Shown here piece by piece: positions 8,501 to 16,738 of a stretch of 64,000 nucleotides of DNA. A model generated the notes under the pieces. It made no database searches. It saw only the letters and a list, made by a program, of their open reading frames with translations, and was not told the DNA's origin. This stretch comes from Mycobacterium paraterrae. Its GTDB lineage: Bacteria; Actinomycetota; Actinomycetes; Mycobacteriales; Mycobacteriaceae. The position numbers were made by a program, and so were the translations under genes. Every line of letters starts with the position of its first letter. The stretch's first letter is position 1. The stretch is from assembly GCF_022430545.2 (NCBI RefSeq), contig NZ_CP092488.2, positions 992,001-1,056,000 of the forward strand, given 5' to 3'.

Positions 8501-9435
8501 GCCGACACCGCCGTCCGGATCGCAAAGCCCGCAATCAACTCGGGAACCGGGCGGTAATAGCGCACAGCCGTCTTGTACGCGCCGACGGCCGCCAGCGCAG
8601 CGAAAGCTGCTACCCAGGTACGGATTTCGTGCGCCGAGTTGCCGCCCTCGGCCGCGATGAACGCGTTCGACCACGTGTCCAGCTCGGCGAGGTCCCCGCT
8701 GTCGACGATCTCCAGGAATCGTTGGTCGAAACCGGGATTCAGCTTCTTCAGCGCGCTGTTGCCGGCGGTGAAGTCCTTGGCCGCCTCCATCACCGCAGTC
8801 TGGCGTGCCGCGCGCTGCTCGGGAGTCATCGGCCGACCGTGCACGATCCGCTCCACGACCTGTGGCGTAGCGGTTGCCAAGGTGGGTACCGGCGGATCAT
8901 GGGACAGCCCACCGGATCCCATCACCAGCACCCGTCGGTCGAGCGTATTCAGGTAGCTGCCGACCGCGGTGCCCAGCGCGCGGCAGCGGTGGAGCGGACC
9001 CAGCGGGGTAGCGACCGAGTTGATGAAGATCGGGATCATCGGTCGGGCCGTCGCGGTGCCGAACAGCTTTTCCAGCGGTTGCACCGTTCCATGGTCGACA
9101 TCCATGGCCGCCGAAACGGCGAGGTCGACGCCGGCCGACAGCACGGCCTTCGCGCAGGCGACCGCGGTAGCTTCGGGCACGTCGAGCGGTCCTTGGTGTG
9201 TTCCGTAGTCGCCGACTCCTTGGGCCTCGGTGCCGATGCAGAACGGCGGCATCGTCCGATAGAAGAAGCCGTTGTAGTGGTCGGGGGCGAAGATGACCAC
9301 AAGTTCCGGGTTGAAGTCCGCGACGAATTCCCTTGCCTGCGTGAGCGCGCCGTCGATGTCATCAAGAAGGTCCTGCGACGGCCCGGGCAGATTGAGCAGT
9401 GGACTGTGGGACATGCAGCACAGGGCGATTGGCAC
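8497..9435 (-). CDS. mhpB: 2,3-dihydroxyphenylpropionate 1,2-dioxygenase-like class III extradiol dioxygenase
   Basis: Non-haem Fe(II) extradiol ring-cleavage enzyme of the LigB/MhpB superfamily, about 312 residues. It shows MSHSPLL at the N-terminus, FAPDHYNGFFYRTMPPFC, VDHG, a GSGGLSHDPPVP segment and HEIKTWVAAFAA-like HEIRTWVAAFAA near the C-terminus, all hallmarks of MhpB. It opens a catechol-type ring meta to yield a coloured dienoate. The GTG at 9435 gives an N-terminus that aligns in length with E. coli MhpB and has GGTGG nine bases upstream; GTG codons at 9450 and 9447 are alternatives. The start lies inside the 3' end of mhpA. This is a different superfamily from HsaC of the cholesterol pathway. 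Confidence 0.92.
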   Translation of the reverse strand: MPIALCCMSHSPLLNLPGPSQDLLDDIDGALTQAREFVADFNPELVVIFAPDHYNGFFYRTMPPFCIGTEAQGVGDYGTHQGPLDVPEATAVACAKAVLSAGVDLAVSAAMDVDHGTVQPLEKLFGTATARPMIPIFINSVATPLGPLHRCRALGTAVGSYLNTLDRRVLVMGSGGLSHDPPVPTLATATPQVVERIVHGRPMTPEQRAARQTAVMEAAKDFTAGNSALKKLNPGFDQRFLEIVDSGDLAELDTWSNAFIAAEGGNSAHEIRTWVAAFAALAAVGAYKTAVRYYRPVPELIAGFAIRTAVSA

Positions 9436-11071
9436 TTCGGATATCACCACCTCTCGGCGTCAAGGTGAGGGCGTCGAAAAGGGAAGCACTCAATTCGGGC
9501 GCGAGTTGGGCGATGCAGGCTCCCGCGATGCAACGGTCGGGACGCAGGAAAAGGACAGATTCCCGGTGCCCGTCGAACCAGGCTTTGAGCTGGCCCGCCC
9601 GGTCGCCGACCACCGTCACGTCGGGGTCGTCGTGACCGTCCCAATGCAGTTGGGTCAACGGCCGGGCCGCGACGAGCTTGGCACCGAGCGCCTGCCAGTC
9701 CGCGAATGCTTTGGCGCCGAGGATCTCTCGCGGGTTGTTGTTCCAGCAGATGACGGCGAACCCGCTGCCCAATACATCGTCGAGTAGGACGTTCTCGCGC
9801 TCCCGGGTGTCGACCCTGGGTTGCACGAACAGCGTTCCCACCGGCGAATCGGCCCGTCGTGGATCGGCATGCACGACGGCACCCTGCTCGTAGCGGGGCA
9901 TCGGCTTGAACCGCATCTCCAGGACATATCGCTTGAGCGACGGCACAATTGACGCCGACCGTACCAGCAGGTCACGGGCCGCGGCGACACGTCGGTTGGT
10001 CGGCGAGATGACACGGCCGACCATGGTCGACAGGTCGATCATCGCGCGGGCATGCTTGCGGCGTTCGACGTCGTAGGTGTCGAGCAACGCATCCCCGGCA
10101 TAGCCGTTGACCACCGCGGCGAGCTTCCAGCCGAGGTTGGTCGCGTCGCGGATGCCGCTGTTGTAGCCCTGCCCCTGCCACACCGGCATCAGGTGCGCGG
10201 CGTCGCCGGCCAGCAACACACGTCCCTTGCGGAACGCCCCCGCAATCCGGGAGTGGTGGGTGTAGAGCCGGTGACGGATCACGTCGACCCGGTCGGGGTG
10301 CGGCACCATCGACGACAGCATCTGAGCGAGGAAGGCTGGGTCCTCGGCCTGCTCGTCGGTCTCGTCGGCGTGAATCATGAACTCGAAGCGGCGAATTCCG
10401 TGCGCGATCGAGATCGAGGCGTAAGGGCGGGCCGGGTCGGCGCCGACTTCGCTGTTGGGGTGCCCGAGCGGGTCGTTGGCGATGTCGACGACCAGCCACC
10501 GCGTCGGCGAGGTGGTGCCGTCGAAAGACACCCCCATCAGCCGCCGGGTGGCGCTTCGACCGCCGTCACAGCCGACGACGTATTGGGTACGGACGCTGGT
10601 GGGTCCGCCATCGCCGTCGAGCAGCACGGTGACCGCGTCGGACGTCTCGGTGTAGGAGGCCATGGTCCGCGCCCACTGCACCTCGACGTGCTCGAATCTG
10701 CTCAGGCCGCGCAGCAACTCGGCGTCGACCAGCGGCTGGACGAAGCCGTTGCGCTTAGGCCAGCCGAAACGTGCATCGGGAGGCGCCATTTCGGCAAGGA
10801 CACGACGCCTAGCGTCGACGAAACGCAGAATCTGGTTAGGTACCGTGTGCGGCAGGACATGCTCGACCAGACCGAGCGCCTGGAAGGTGCGCAGCGACTC
10901 GTCGTCGAGGCCTACCCCGCGGGGATAGTCGATCAGCGTGTCGCGTTCTTCGACCACCAGGGTGCTGACACCTTGTAGGCCAAAGATATTGGCCAGTGTC
11001 AGGCCGACTGGCCCGGCGCCGACGACGACGACGTCGACGTCCGCGTCCTGGACCTGTGACCCCTCGGACAC
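9362..11071 (-). CDS. mhpA: 3-(3-hydroxyphenyl)propionate hydroxylase-like FAD monooxygenase
   Basis: Group A aromatic hydroxylase of 569 residues. It has the FAD dinucleotide motif VVGAGPVGLTLA (about 16-27), the DG fingerprint VGCDGGRSATRR and the GD motif GRVLLAGDAAHLMPVWQGQG, with a C-terminal thioredoxin-like region as in MhpA. It would hydroxylate a phenol ortho to its hydroxyl, giving the catechol for the following dioxygenase. It starts at GTG 11071, directly behind the stop of the hydrolase gene. The reading frame runs about 74 bp into mhpB; the last 30 residues after LTPRGG look like read-through sequence and probably have no conserved role. Pathway placement rests on family and operon context. 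Confidence 0.92.
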   Translation of the reverse strand: MSEGSQVQDADVDVVVVGAGPVGLTLANIFGLQGVSTLVVEERDTLIDYPRGVGLDDESLRTFQALGLVEHVLPHTVPNQILRFVDARRRVLAEMAPPDARFGWPKRNGFVQPLVDAELLRGLSRFEHVEVQWARTMASYTETSDAVTVLLDGDGGPTSVRTQYVVGCDGGRSATRRLMGVSFDGTTSPTRWLVVDIANDPLGHPNSEVGADPARPYASISIAHGIRRFEFMIHADETDEQAEDPAFLAQMLSSMVPHPDRVDVIRHRLYTHHSRIAGAFRKGRVLLAGDAAHLMPVWQGQGYNSGIRDATNLGWKLAAVVNGYAGDALLDTYDVERRKHARAMIDLSTMVGRVISPTNRRVAAARDLLVRSASIVPSLKRYVLEMRFKPMPRYEQGAVVHADPRRADSPVGTLFVQPRVDTRERENVLLDDVLGSGFAVICWNNNPREILGAKAFADWQALGAKLVAARPLTQLHWDGHDDPDVTVVGDRAGQLKAWFDGHRESVLFLRPDRCIAGACIAQLAPELSASLFDALTLTPRGGDIRSANRPVLHVPQSTAQSARAVAGPS

Positions 11072-11073
11072 CG

Positions 11074-11937
11074 TCAGCGGCCCAGCAGGAAGTCGATGTG
11101 CAGACGGTCGAAAGTCTTGGTGTCTTCGTATTGAGGCCAGTGGCCGCAGCCCGACATCACCTCGAACCGGGCGCCGGGAATCATCGACGCGATGCGGCGA
11201 CCCTCGGTGACGTCGGCGGTGGGGTCGTCACTGGTCCACAGCACCAAAGTGGGCGCGGTGATTGCGCCGTAGTCGTCGGCGCTCATTAGGTTACGTGCGC
11301 GGATCTCGGGATCCTGCAGCGCCATGATGTCGCGCATCGCGTTCACGAAACCCGGTTGACGGTACACCCGCTGGCGGCTCGCCACCAGGTCGTCGTAATC
11401 CTTTGTCTTGTCGGCCATCAGCCATTTGATGCGCGCCTGCACGGTCTCCCAACTCGGGTTCTCGGCTGCCGCCATCGAGAGCGTGATGATCCGCTTCATC
11501 ACTTCCGGGTCGGCCTGCGACCCGCCGGCGGTGTTGAGCACCAGACGGTCGACCTTGCCGGGATGATCGGCCGCGGCACGCGAAACCACCCAGCCGCCAA
11601 GGGATTCCCCCGACAGATGCGCACGCTCGACGCCGATCGCGTCCATAAACGCGAACAAGTGGTCGACATAGTGGTGAATCTCCAACGGGTGACCGGGTTT
11701 GTCGGTGTACCCGTGACCCAGCATGTCGATCGACCACGTCGAGAAGTGCTCGGCATGCGCCTCGAGGTTGCGGACGTAGGCCTCGGCATGGCCGCCAGAG
11801 CCGTGCAGCAGGATCAGTGGCGGCTTGCTGTCGTCACCCGCGTGCAGATAACGCGTTCGTACGCCGGCGGCGTTCAGATAGCCCTGTGCGAACGGGACAC
11901 CTTGCAGGTCACTCCACACGCTTTCGTGCTCGGCCAC
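11074..11937 (-). CDS. mhpC: Alpha/beta hydrolase, meta-cleavage-product C-C hydrolase (MhpC-like)
   Basis: First gene of the catabolic operon, 287 residues. LLHGSGG (43-49) forms the oxyanion region, Ser112 lies in GESLGG and His266 in GCGHWPQYED; an Asp in WTSDDPT completes the probable triad. These match C-C bond hydrolases that split the ring-opened product of extradiol dioxygenases such as MhpC, BphD or HsaD. It starts with GTG at 11937 and its promoter lies in the 142-bp gap shared with the divergent iclR gene, which carries a perfect palindrome. With mhpA and mhpB next to it, a role in hydrolysing the meta-cleavage product is likely; the second hydrolase at 2837-3664 is the alternative. 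Confidence 0.87.
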   Translation of the reverse strand: MAEHESVWSDLQGVPFAQGYLNAAGVRTRYLHAGDDSKPPLILLHGSGGHAEAYVRNLEAHAEHFSTWSIDMLGHGYTDKPGHPLEIHHYVDHLFAFMDAIGVERAHLSGESLGGWVVSRAAADHPGKVDRLVLNTAGGSQADPEVMKRIITLSMAAAENPSWETVQARIKWLMADKTKDYDDLVASRQRVYRQPGFVNAMRDIMALQDPEIRARNLMSADDYGAITAPTLVLWTSDDPTADVTEGRRIASMIPGARFEVMSGCGHWPQYEDTKTFDRLHIDFLLGR

Positions 11938-11989
11938 CGGTTCCTCTCTTGCCGATCGGCGGAAATGTGGTTCTCGTATCGCGTCAATG

Positions 11990-12012
11990 TAGTGTGCTAA
12001 AATCGCACACTA
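11990..12012. promoter_or_regulatory. Perfect palindrome, candidate IclR operator
   Basis: The arms TAGTGTGC and GCACACTA are perfect inverted repeats separated by seven bases, followed at once by ATGTGCAC, a further half-site. They sit midway between the divergent hydrolase (start 11937) and iclR (start 12080), with an AT-rich TATATATA stretch just downstream. This is the expected position for an autoregulating IclR-family protein. Binding is inferred. Confidence 0.7.
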
Positions 12013-12079
12013 ATGTGCACTATATATAGAGCATCACTCTCGGTGAGATGTCTGTCAAGCAGGATCGTGGCGAACTGAG

Positions 12080-12772
12080 ATGGGCGAGACACCGAGAACA
12101 TCCACCGCTCCCGGGTCGCAGACCCTGGCCCGCGGGTTGACCGCGTTGCAACTGGTCGCCGATGCGCCCGCGGGTATGACCGTGCAGCAGGTCGCCGACG
12201 GCATCGGCGTGCATCGCACGATCGCCTATCGCCTGCTCGCCACGCTGACTCAATTCCGGTTTGTCGCCAAAGGCGAAGACGGCCGCTACCGACCGGCGGC
12301 CGGCCTGGCGGTGCTTGGTGCGTCGTTCGACCGCAACATGCGTCAGTTGAGCGTGCCGATCCTGCGGGCGCTGGCCGACGATCTGGGAACAACAGTCTCG
12401 CTGCTCGTGGCCGAGGGCGATCAACAGGTCGCTGTCGCGGTGATCGTGCCGACGCAAGTGCCCTACCAGCTGGCGTTCCATGAAGGCAGCCGTTATCCGT
12501 TGGATCGCGGTGCGGCGGGTATCGCGTTGCTGGCCAGCCTGCCGCCGAGGCCCGACGAACGCGATCTGGTGGCCAGTGCCCGCGCTCAAGGCTGGGTGAT
12601 CACTCACGGCGAGATCGAGCCCAACACTTACGGTTTGGCGGTGCCGGTACACCGTGACCTGTGGTCGTCGCCGGCATGCATCAACCTGATCTCCCATCGG
12701 GAGGACGTCGTGATGAGCGGCAAGGACGCAGTCGTCAGGGCAGCCAAGGAATTGTCGGCGGTCCTCGGCTGA
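12080..12772 (+). CDS. IclR-family transcriptional regulator
   Basis: Regulator of 230 residues with an N-terminal winged helix-turn-helix (about 15-75, including MTVQQVADGIGVHRTIAYRLL) and a C-terminal IclR effector-binding domain (about 90-225). Family members often sense aromatic acids or pathway intermediates and control divergent catabolic operons. It is divergent from the mhpC-led operon across a gap holding a perfect palindrome and is followed 25 bp later by the second KstD-like gene, which may be co-transcribed. It therefore probably controls both arms of the island. Effector unknown. Confidence 0.9.
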   Translation: MGETPRTSTAPGSQTLARGLTALQLVADAPAGMTVQQVADGIGVHRTIAYRLLATLTQFRFVAKGEDGRYRPAAGLAVLGASFDRNMRQLSVPILRALADDLGTTVSLLVAEGDQQVAVAVIVPTQVPYQLAFHEGSRYPLDRGAAGIALLASLPPRPDERDLVASARAQGWVITHGEIEPNTYGLAVPVHRDLWSSPACINLISHREDVVMSGKDAVVRAAKELSAVLG

Positions 12773-12797
12773 CCGATCGAAAGGAACTGAACAACCT

Positions 12798-14405
12798 ATG
12801 CCTTGGGATCAGGAAGTCGACGTCGTCGTGCTGGGTAGCGGAGGCGCCGCACTCGCCGCTGCGCTGACCGCCGCCGCCAGCGGCGCATCGGTGGCGGTCT
12901 ACGAGAAGGCCGCGACGGTCGGTGGCACCACCGCCGTTTCTGGTGGCGTGGTGTGGATTCCGGCGCACAACCGCTCCCCCGATGGCGAACTGTCGATCGA
13001 GGATGCGCTCAGCTACCTGCGCGCCCAGTCGCTCGGCTCGATGGACGATGCGCTGGTTGAGACGTTCGTCCGGACCGGTCCCGCGATGCTCGACTTCATC
13101 GAGGCCCACAGCAGCCTGCGCTTCGAAATCGCGGCCGGATTCCCCGATTACAAGCCGGAGCTACCCGGCGGGCAGCCCGGGGGCGGGCGGTCGTTGAGCG
13201 CCGCCCCCTTCGACCTCAATCAACTCGGCGAGTGGAGCGACCGGATCACCGCGTTCCCACAGGACTGGTCGAACGTCGGGTTCGACGCCGAGACCCGGGC
13301 CCGGCTGTACGCCGGCGGCGACCCGAATGCCGACCTGTGCGTGGCGGGCACCGCACTGATCGCCGGGCTGCTCAAAGGTTTGCTCGACGCGGGCGTCACG
13401 CCGCAGACCAGTGCCCGCGCCGAGGAACTCATCGCCGAAAACGGGCGAATAATCGGCGTGCGGATCGCCACGGAAGGCGGCCCGTTGACCGTGCAGGCCC
13501 GCACCGGCGTCATCCTTGGCACCGGCGGATTCGAGTGGAATCCGGCTCTGGTCAACGCTTTTCTGCGTGGCCCGATGCACGGCTCCGTGTCGCCACCCAA
13601 CAACACCGGCGACGGGCTGCGCATGGCGATGGCGCACGGCGCCGACTTGGCCAACATGGGCGAGGCCTGGTGGGTGCCGATCGTCCAGATCCCGGGCGAC
13701 ACGATCGACGGCCATCAACGCAGCCGCAGCGTGCGACTCGAGCGCACGCGGCCACGCAGCATCATCGTCAACCGGCTCGGCCGACGATTCGTCAACGAGG
13801 CGTGTGACTACAACTCGATGGCCGGCGCGTTCCACTACCTGGACCCGCGCGACGGCTACGTCAACGACCCGGCCTGGATGGTTTTCGACTCCCAGCACCT
13901 CAAGCGCTACGGGTTTTTGGGCGTGGACCCCGACGGCCCGGTCCCGGACTGGTTCTGCGAATCCGCGGATCTGAATGAGTTGTCCGCCAAGACCGGGATC
14001 GCACTCGACGGGCTGAACCGCACCATCGGCGCCTGGAACCACAATGTCGGCGAGGGGGTCGACCCCGACTTCGGCCGTGGCTCAAGCGCTTACGACGGGT
14101 ACTGGGGCGACGAGCACGCCACGACACTCGCCGGTAAGACTCTCGGCCCGGTGGACACCGCGCCGTTCTACGCCGTTCCAGTGTCGGTAGGCGCGATGGG
14201 CACCAAAGGCGGACCGCGCACCGACCGCGACGGGCGCGTCCTGCATGTCAGCGGCGGGTCGATCCCTGGGCTGTTCGCCGCGGGAAACGCGATGGGCGGC
14301 GTGACCGGCCGAGCCTACGGCGGAGCTGGCGGAACCATCGGTCCGGCAATGGTTTTCGGCTACCGCGCCGGATATGCCGCCGCGACCGGAAAGTCCGTCG
14401 ACTAG
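12798..14405 (+). CDS. Second KstD-like FAD-binding dehydrogenase
   Basis: Flavoprotein of 535 residues in the same family as the enzyme at 6776-8500. It has VVVLGSGGAALAAALTAA at the N-terminus, EKAATVGGTTAVSGGVVW for FAD binding, and the C-terminal catalytic segment PFYAVPVSVGAMGTKGGPRTD followed by LFAAGNAMGG and GAGGTIGPAM. The PFYA tyrosine and downstream glycine match the KstD catalytic positions. It follows iclR and has an SD-like GAAAGGAAC before its ATG. Two KstD paralogues on opposite sides of the regulator suggest two desaturation steps or isomeric substrates. Its stop codon overlaps by 4 bp the convergent small monooxygenase gene. Confidence 0.88.
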   Translation: MPWDQEVDVVVLGSGGAALAAALTAAASGASVAVYEKAATVGGTTAVSGGVVWIPAHNRSPDGELSIEDALSYLRAQSLGSMDDALVETFVRTGPAMLDFIEAHSSLRFEIAAGFPDYKPELPGGQPGGGRSLSAAPFDLNQLGEWSDRITAFPQDWSNVGFDAETRARLYAGGDPNADLCVAGTALIAGLLKGLLDAGVTPQTSARAEELIAENGRIIGVRIATEGGPLTVQARTGVILGTGGFEWNPALVNAFLRGPMHGSVSPPNNTGDGLRMAMAHGADLANMGEAWWVPIVQIPGDTIDGHQRSRSVRLERTRPRSIIVNRLGRRFVNEACDYNSMAGAFHYLDPRDGYVNDPAWMVFDSQHLKRYGFLGVDPDGPVPDWFCESADLNELSAKTGIALDGLNRTIGAWNHNVGEGVDPDFGRGSSAYDGYWGDEHATTLAGKTLGPVDTAPFYAVPVSVGAMGTKGGPRTDRDGRVLHVSGGSIPGLFAAGNAMGGVTGRAYGGAGGTIGPAMVFGYRAGYAAATGKSVD

Positions 14406-14719
14406 CCCGGTCCCGCCGCTAGGCTCGCCATGTCGATGGCGGTCACGCTGTTGGCGATGAGTTCGGTGATGATTCCGGCGGTCTCCTCGGTGATGCGTGC
14501 AAGGGACGCCCCGTTCACGCGGGCTGCAAAAGCTTGCTCGTCGGCGTACACCTCGTACATGTAGAGCACGTTCGTTTGATCACGGGGCACCAGGATCTCG
14601 AATTGCAACGTGCCTGGCTCCTCGAGGCTGCGGGCGCGATGGGCGTCGAGCAGAGCGAGCAATTGTTCGCGGGAGCCCGGGACGAACTTCACGGACCCGA
14701 AGACGGTGAACGTCGGCAT
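14402..14719 (-). CDS. Antibiotic biosynthesis monooxygenase (ABM)-domain protein, putative quinol monooxygenase
   Basis: Small dimeric alpha-beta barrel protein of 105 residues. FTVFGSVKFVPGSREQLL, the central EEPGTLQFEILVP and NVLYMYEVYADEQAF are typical of YgiN/ABM proteins, which oxidise quinols or handle reactive phenolics without a prosthetic group. It converges on the KstD-like gene and diverges from the quinone oxidoreductase-like gene. A part in detoxifying catechol or quinol by-products of this island is plausible but inferred. Confidence 0.8.
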   Translation of the reverse strand: MPTFTVFGSVKFVPGSREQLLALLDAHRARSLEEPGTLQFEILVPRDQTNVLYMYEVYADEQAFAARVNGASLARITEETAGIITELIANSVTAIDMASLAAGPG

Positions 14720-14845
14720 GGATTTCCTCCTCTGGATCGACGGGTTCGCAACCCGCTGGCCGGAACACGGTAAGACCGAATGTCATTCCATCCGGGTGGC
14801 CCAAAGTCGGAATACGGTGCGGGCCGTCCAGCGTTGGCCGGTGAC

Positions 14846-15871
14846 GTGAAAGCGATCACGTACTCCCGAACGGGCGACAGCTCCGTCCTGCAACTGACCG
14901 ACCGCGACATCGCCGAACCGGGTGCCGGTGAGGTGCGGGTGCGCGTCGCGCTGTCCGGCGTCAACCCGACCGACTGGAAGCGCCGCAGCGGCGCGACGTC
15001 CGGTCACCAGCTCGAGTTCCCCGAGCTGGTGCCCAACCAGGACGGCGCCGGCGTGGTTGACGCGATCGGCCCGGACGTCGCGGGGCTCGCCGTGGGTGAC
15101 CGGGTGTGGGTCTTTATGGCCCAGCACCAACGTCCCGGTGGCACCGCCCAGGAGTACGTGGTGCTGCCCACCACCAACGTCGTGCCACTGCCCGACCGCG
15201 CCGGCTTCGAGGTCGGCGCCAGCCTCGGTGTGCCTGCGATGACCGCCCACCGCGCGCTGACCGTCGCGGAGGACTGGCCGGCGCGGCTGGCCCCCGGCTC
15301 CCTCGACGGCGCCACGGTCCTGATCGCCGGCGGCGCCGGAGCCGTCGGCCACGCCGCCATCCAGCTCGCCCGCTGGGCGGGAGCAAAGGTGATCACCACG
15401 GTCAGCAGCCCGGAGAAAGCCGCGCTGGCGACCGCCGCCGGCGCGCACCACGTCGTCAACTACAAGACCGAGCACGCCGCGACGGCCATCCGGGACATCG
15501 CTCACGGCGGCGTCGACATCATCGTCGAGGTCGCGCCTGCGCAGAACGCCGAACTCGACGCCGCGGTCGCCAACAACCGGGCGTCGATCGCGATCTACGC
15601 CAACAACGGCGGCGACAGCTTCACACTCGACATCCGGCCCAACATGATGGTCAACGCGCGCTACCAGTTCTTGATCCTCTACACCGTCGGCGACGAAGCA
15701 CTGCGCCACGCCGCCGAGGACATCACGGCTGCGGCCGCCGACGGCGCCCTGGGCGTGGGCGAGGACGCCGGCCTGCCGCTGCACTTCTTCGACCTGGAGA
15801 ACACCGCGGCCGCGCACGACGCCGTCGAAGCCGGGGTAACGGGCAAAGTTCTCATCCGGGTCGGCGAATAA
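14846..15871 (+). CDS. NADPH:quinone reductase-like medium-chain oxidoreductase
   Basis: Zinc-independent MDR of about 341 residues. It shows the N-terminal GroES-like fold with GVNPTDWKRRSG and NQDGAGVVDAIG, and the Rossmann motif VLIAGGAGAVGHAAIQLARWAGAKVI, followed by HHVVNYKTE. No structural zinc cysteines are visible. Such enzymes reduce quinones or enones with NADPH. The GTG at 14846 is chosen because translation upstream of it is not family-like. The gene is followed 29 bp later by an SDR, probably in the same transcript, and pairs functionally with the divergent ABM gene. Confidence 0.87.
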   Translation: MKAITYSRTGDSSVLQLTDRDIAEPGAGEVRVRVALSGVNPTDWKRRSGATSGHQLEFPELVPNQDGAGVVDAIGPDVAGLAVGDRVWVFMAQHQRPGGTAQEYVVLPTTNVVPLPDRAGFEVGASLGVPAMTAHRALTVAEDWPARLAPGSLDGATVLIAGGAGAVGHAAIQLARWAGAKVITTVSSPEKAALATAAGAHHVVNYKTEHAATAIRDIAHGGVDIIVEVAPAQNAELDAAVANNRASIAIYANNGGDSFTLDIRPNMMVNARYQFLILYTVGDEALRHAAEDITAAAADGALGVGEDAGLPLHFFDLENTAAAHDAVEAGVTGKVLIRVGE

Positions 15872-15900
15872 CCACGACACCAAAATGCGAGGAGAAGCAG

Positions 15901-16704
15901 ATGATGAGGGCTGGAACGCTGACCTTTGACTTCACTGATGCCGCCGTGCTGATCACCGGCGGCGGTACCGGTATCGGGTTGGCAATAGCGCGAGCGTTCA
16001 CCGATGCGGGCGCCACGGTCCTCATCACCGGGCGTCGGCGGGAGGTTCTCGACGAGGCCGTCGCTGGTCTACCCGAAGGCCGTGCCTTCGCCGTGACGAC
16101 CGACATGTCTGACCCCGAGCAGGTTCGTGGACTCGTCGACACCGCAGTGGCCCAGTTCGGCCGCCTCGACGTGGTGGTGAGCAACGCCGCCGGATATACC
16201 ATGGGGCAGATCGACGAGCTGCCCGACGAGGATTGGGTCGCGATGCGCGCCACCAACATCGACGGGTTCTTCTACCTCGCCAAGCATGCGCTGCCAGTCC
16301 TGTCACGCACGAACGGCGCATTCGTCGCGATCTCCAGCATTTCCGGGCTTGGAGGCGACTGGGACCAGTCCGCGTACAACGCCACCAAGGGCGCGGTCTC
16401 GAACTTCGTGCGCGCGTTAGCGCTGGATTGGGGCGAACGCGGCGTACGCATCAATGCCGTCGCACCGGGCCTGACCGCGACCGCCCCGACCGCGCTGCTC
16501 ACCGAGGATCCGACGTTGAATGCCCTGTTCTCCGGCCGTACCGCCCTGGGACGACTCGGACGTCCCGAGGACATCGCCCCGGCAGTGCTTTTCCTGGCCA
16601 GCGACGCCGCGGCCTACATCACCGGCCAGATCGTGGCCGTCGACGGCGGCGTAACCGCATCCAGCGGTCAAGCGCGCCTCCCCAAGGCCGCCGCACCGAG
16701 CTGA
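15901..16704 (+). CDS. SDR-family oxidoreductase
   Basis: Classical SDR of 267 residues: cofactor loop TGGGTGIG, NNAG variant SNAAG, catalytic Ser in ISSISG and YNATK. The C-terminal VDGGVTA is typical of 3-oxoacyl reductase-like members. The ATG is preceded by GAGGAGAAG seven bases upstream, which decides the start although the open frame reaches far back into the preceding gene. It closes the plus-strand part of the catabolic island. Probably oxidises or reduces a cyclic alcohol or ketone; the exact substrate is not evident. Confidence 0.87.
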   Translation: MMRAGTLTFDFTDAAVLITGGGTGIGLAIARAFTDAGATVLITGRRREVLDEAVAGLPEGRAFAVTTDMSDPEQVRGLVDTAVAQFGRLDVVVSNAAGYTMGQIDELPDEDWVAMRATNIDGFFYLAKHALPVLSRTNGAFVAISSISGLGGDWDQSAYNATKGAVSNFVRALALDWGERGVRINAVAPGLTATAPTALLTEDPTLNALFSGRTALGRLGRPEDIAPAVLFLASDAAAYITGQIVAVDGGVTASSGQARLPKAAAPS

Positions 16705-16738
16705 CGAGACCGTCCGTCACGACCGCCACGCTTGAGCC

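Noticed and set aside
12020..12697. Minus-strand open frame of 225 codons
   Set aside because: Mirror of the iclR gene.
14778..14788. Short palindrome GAATG-T-CATTC between the ABM and quinone-reductase genes
   Set aside because: Arms of five bases only, with no second copy found; too weak to call an operator.
15106..15900. Upstream extension of the SDR reading frame
   Set aside because: Arg-rich read-through of the quinone-reductase-like gene in another frame; the SDR start at 15901 has a good ribosome site.
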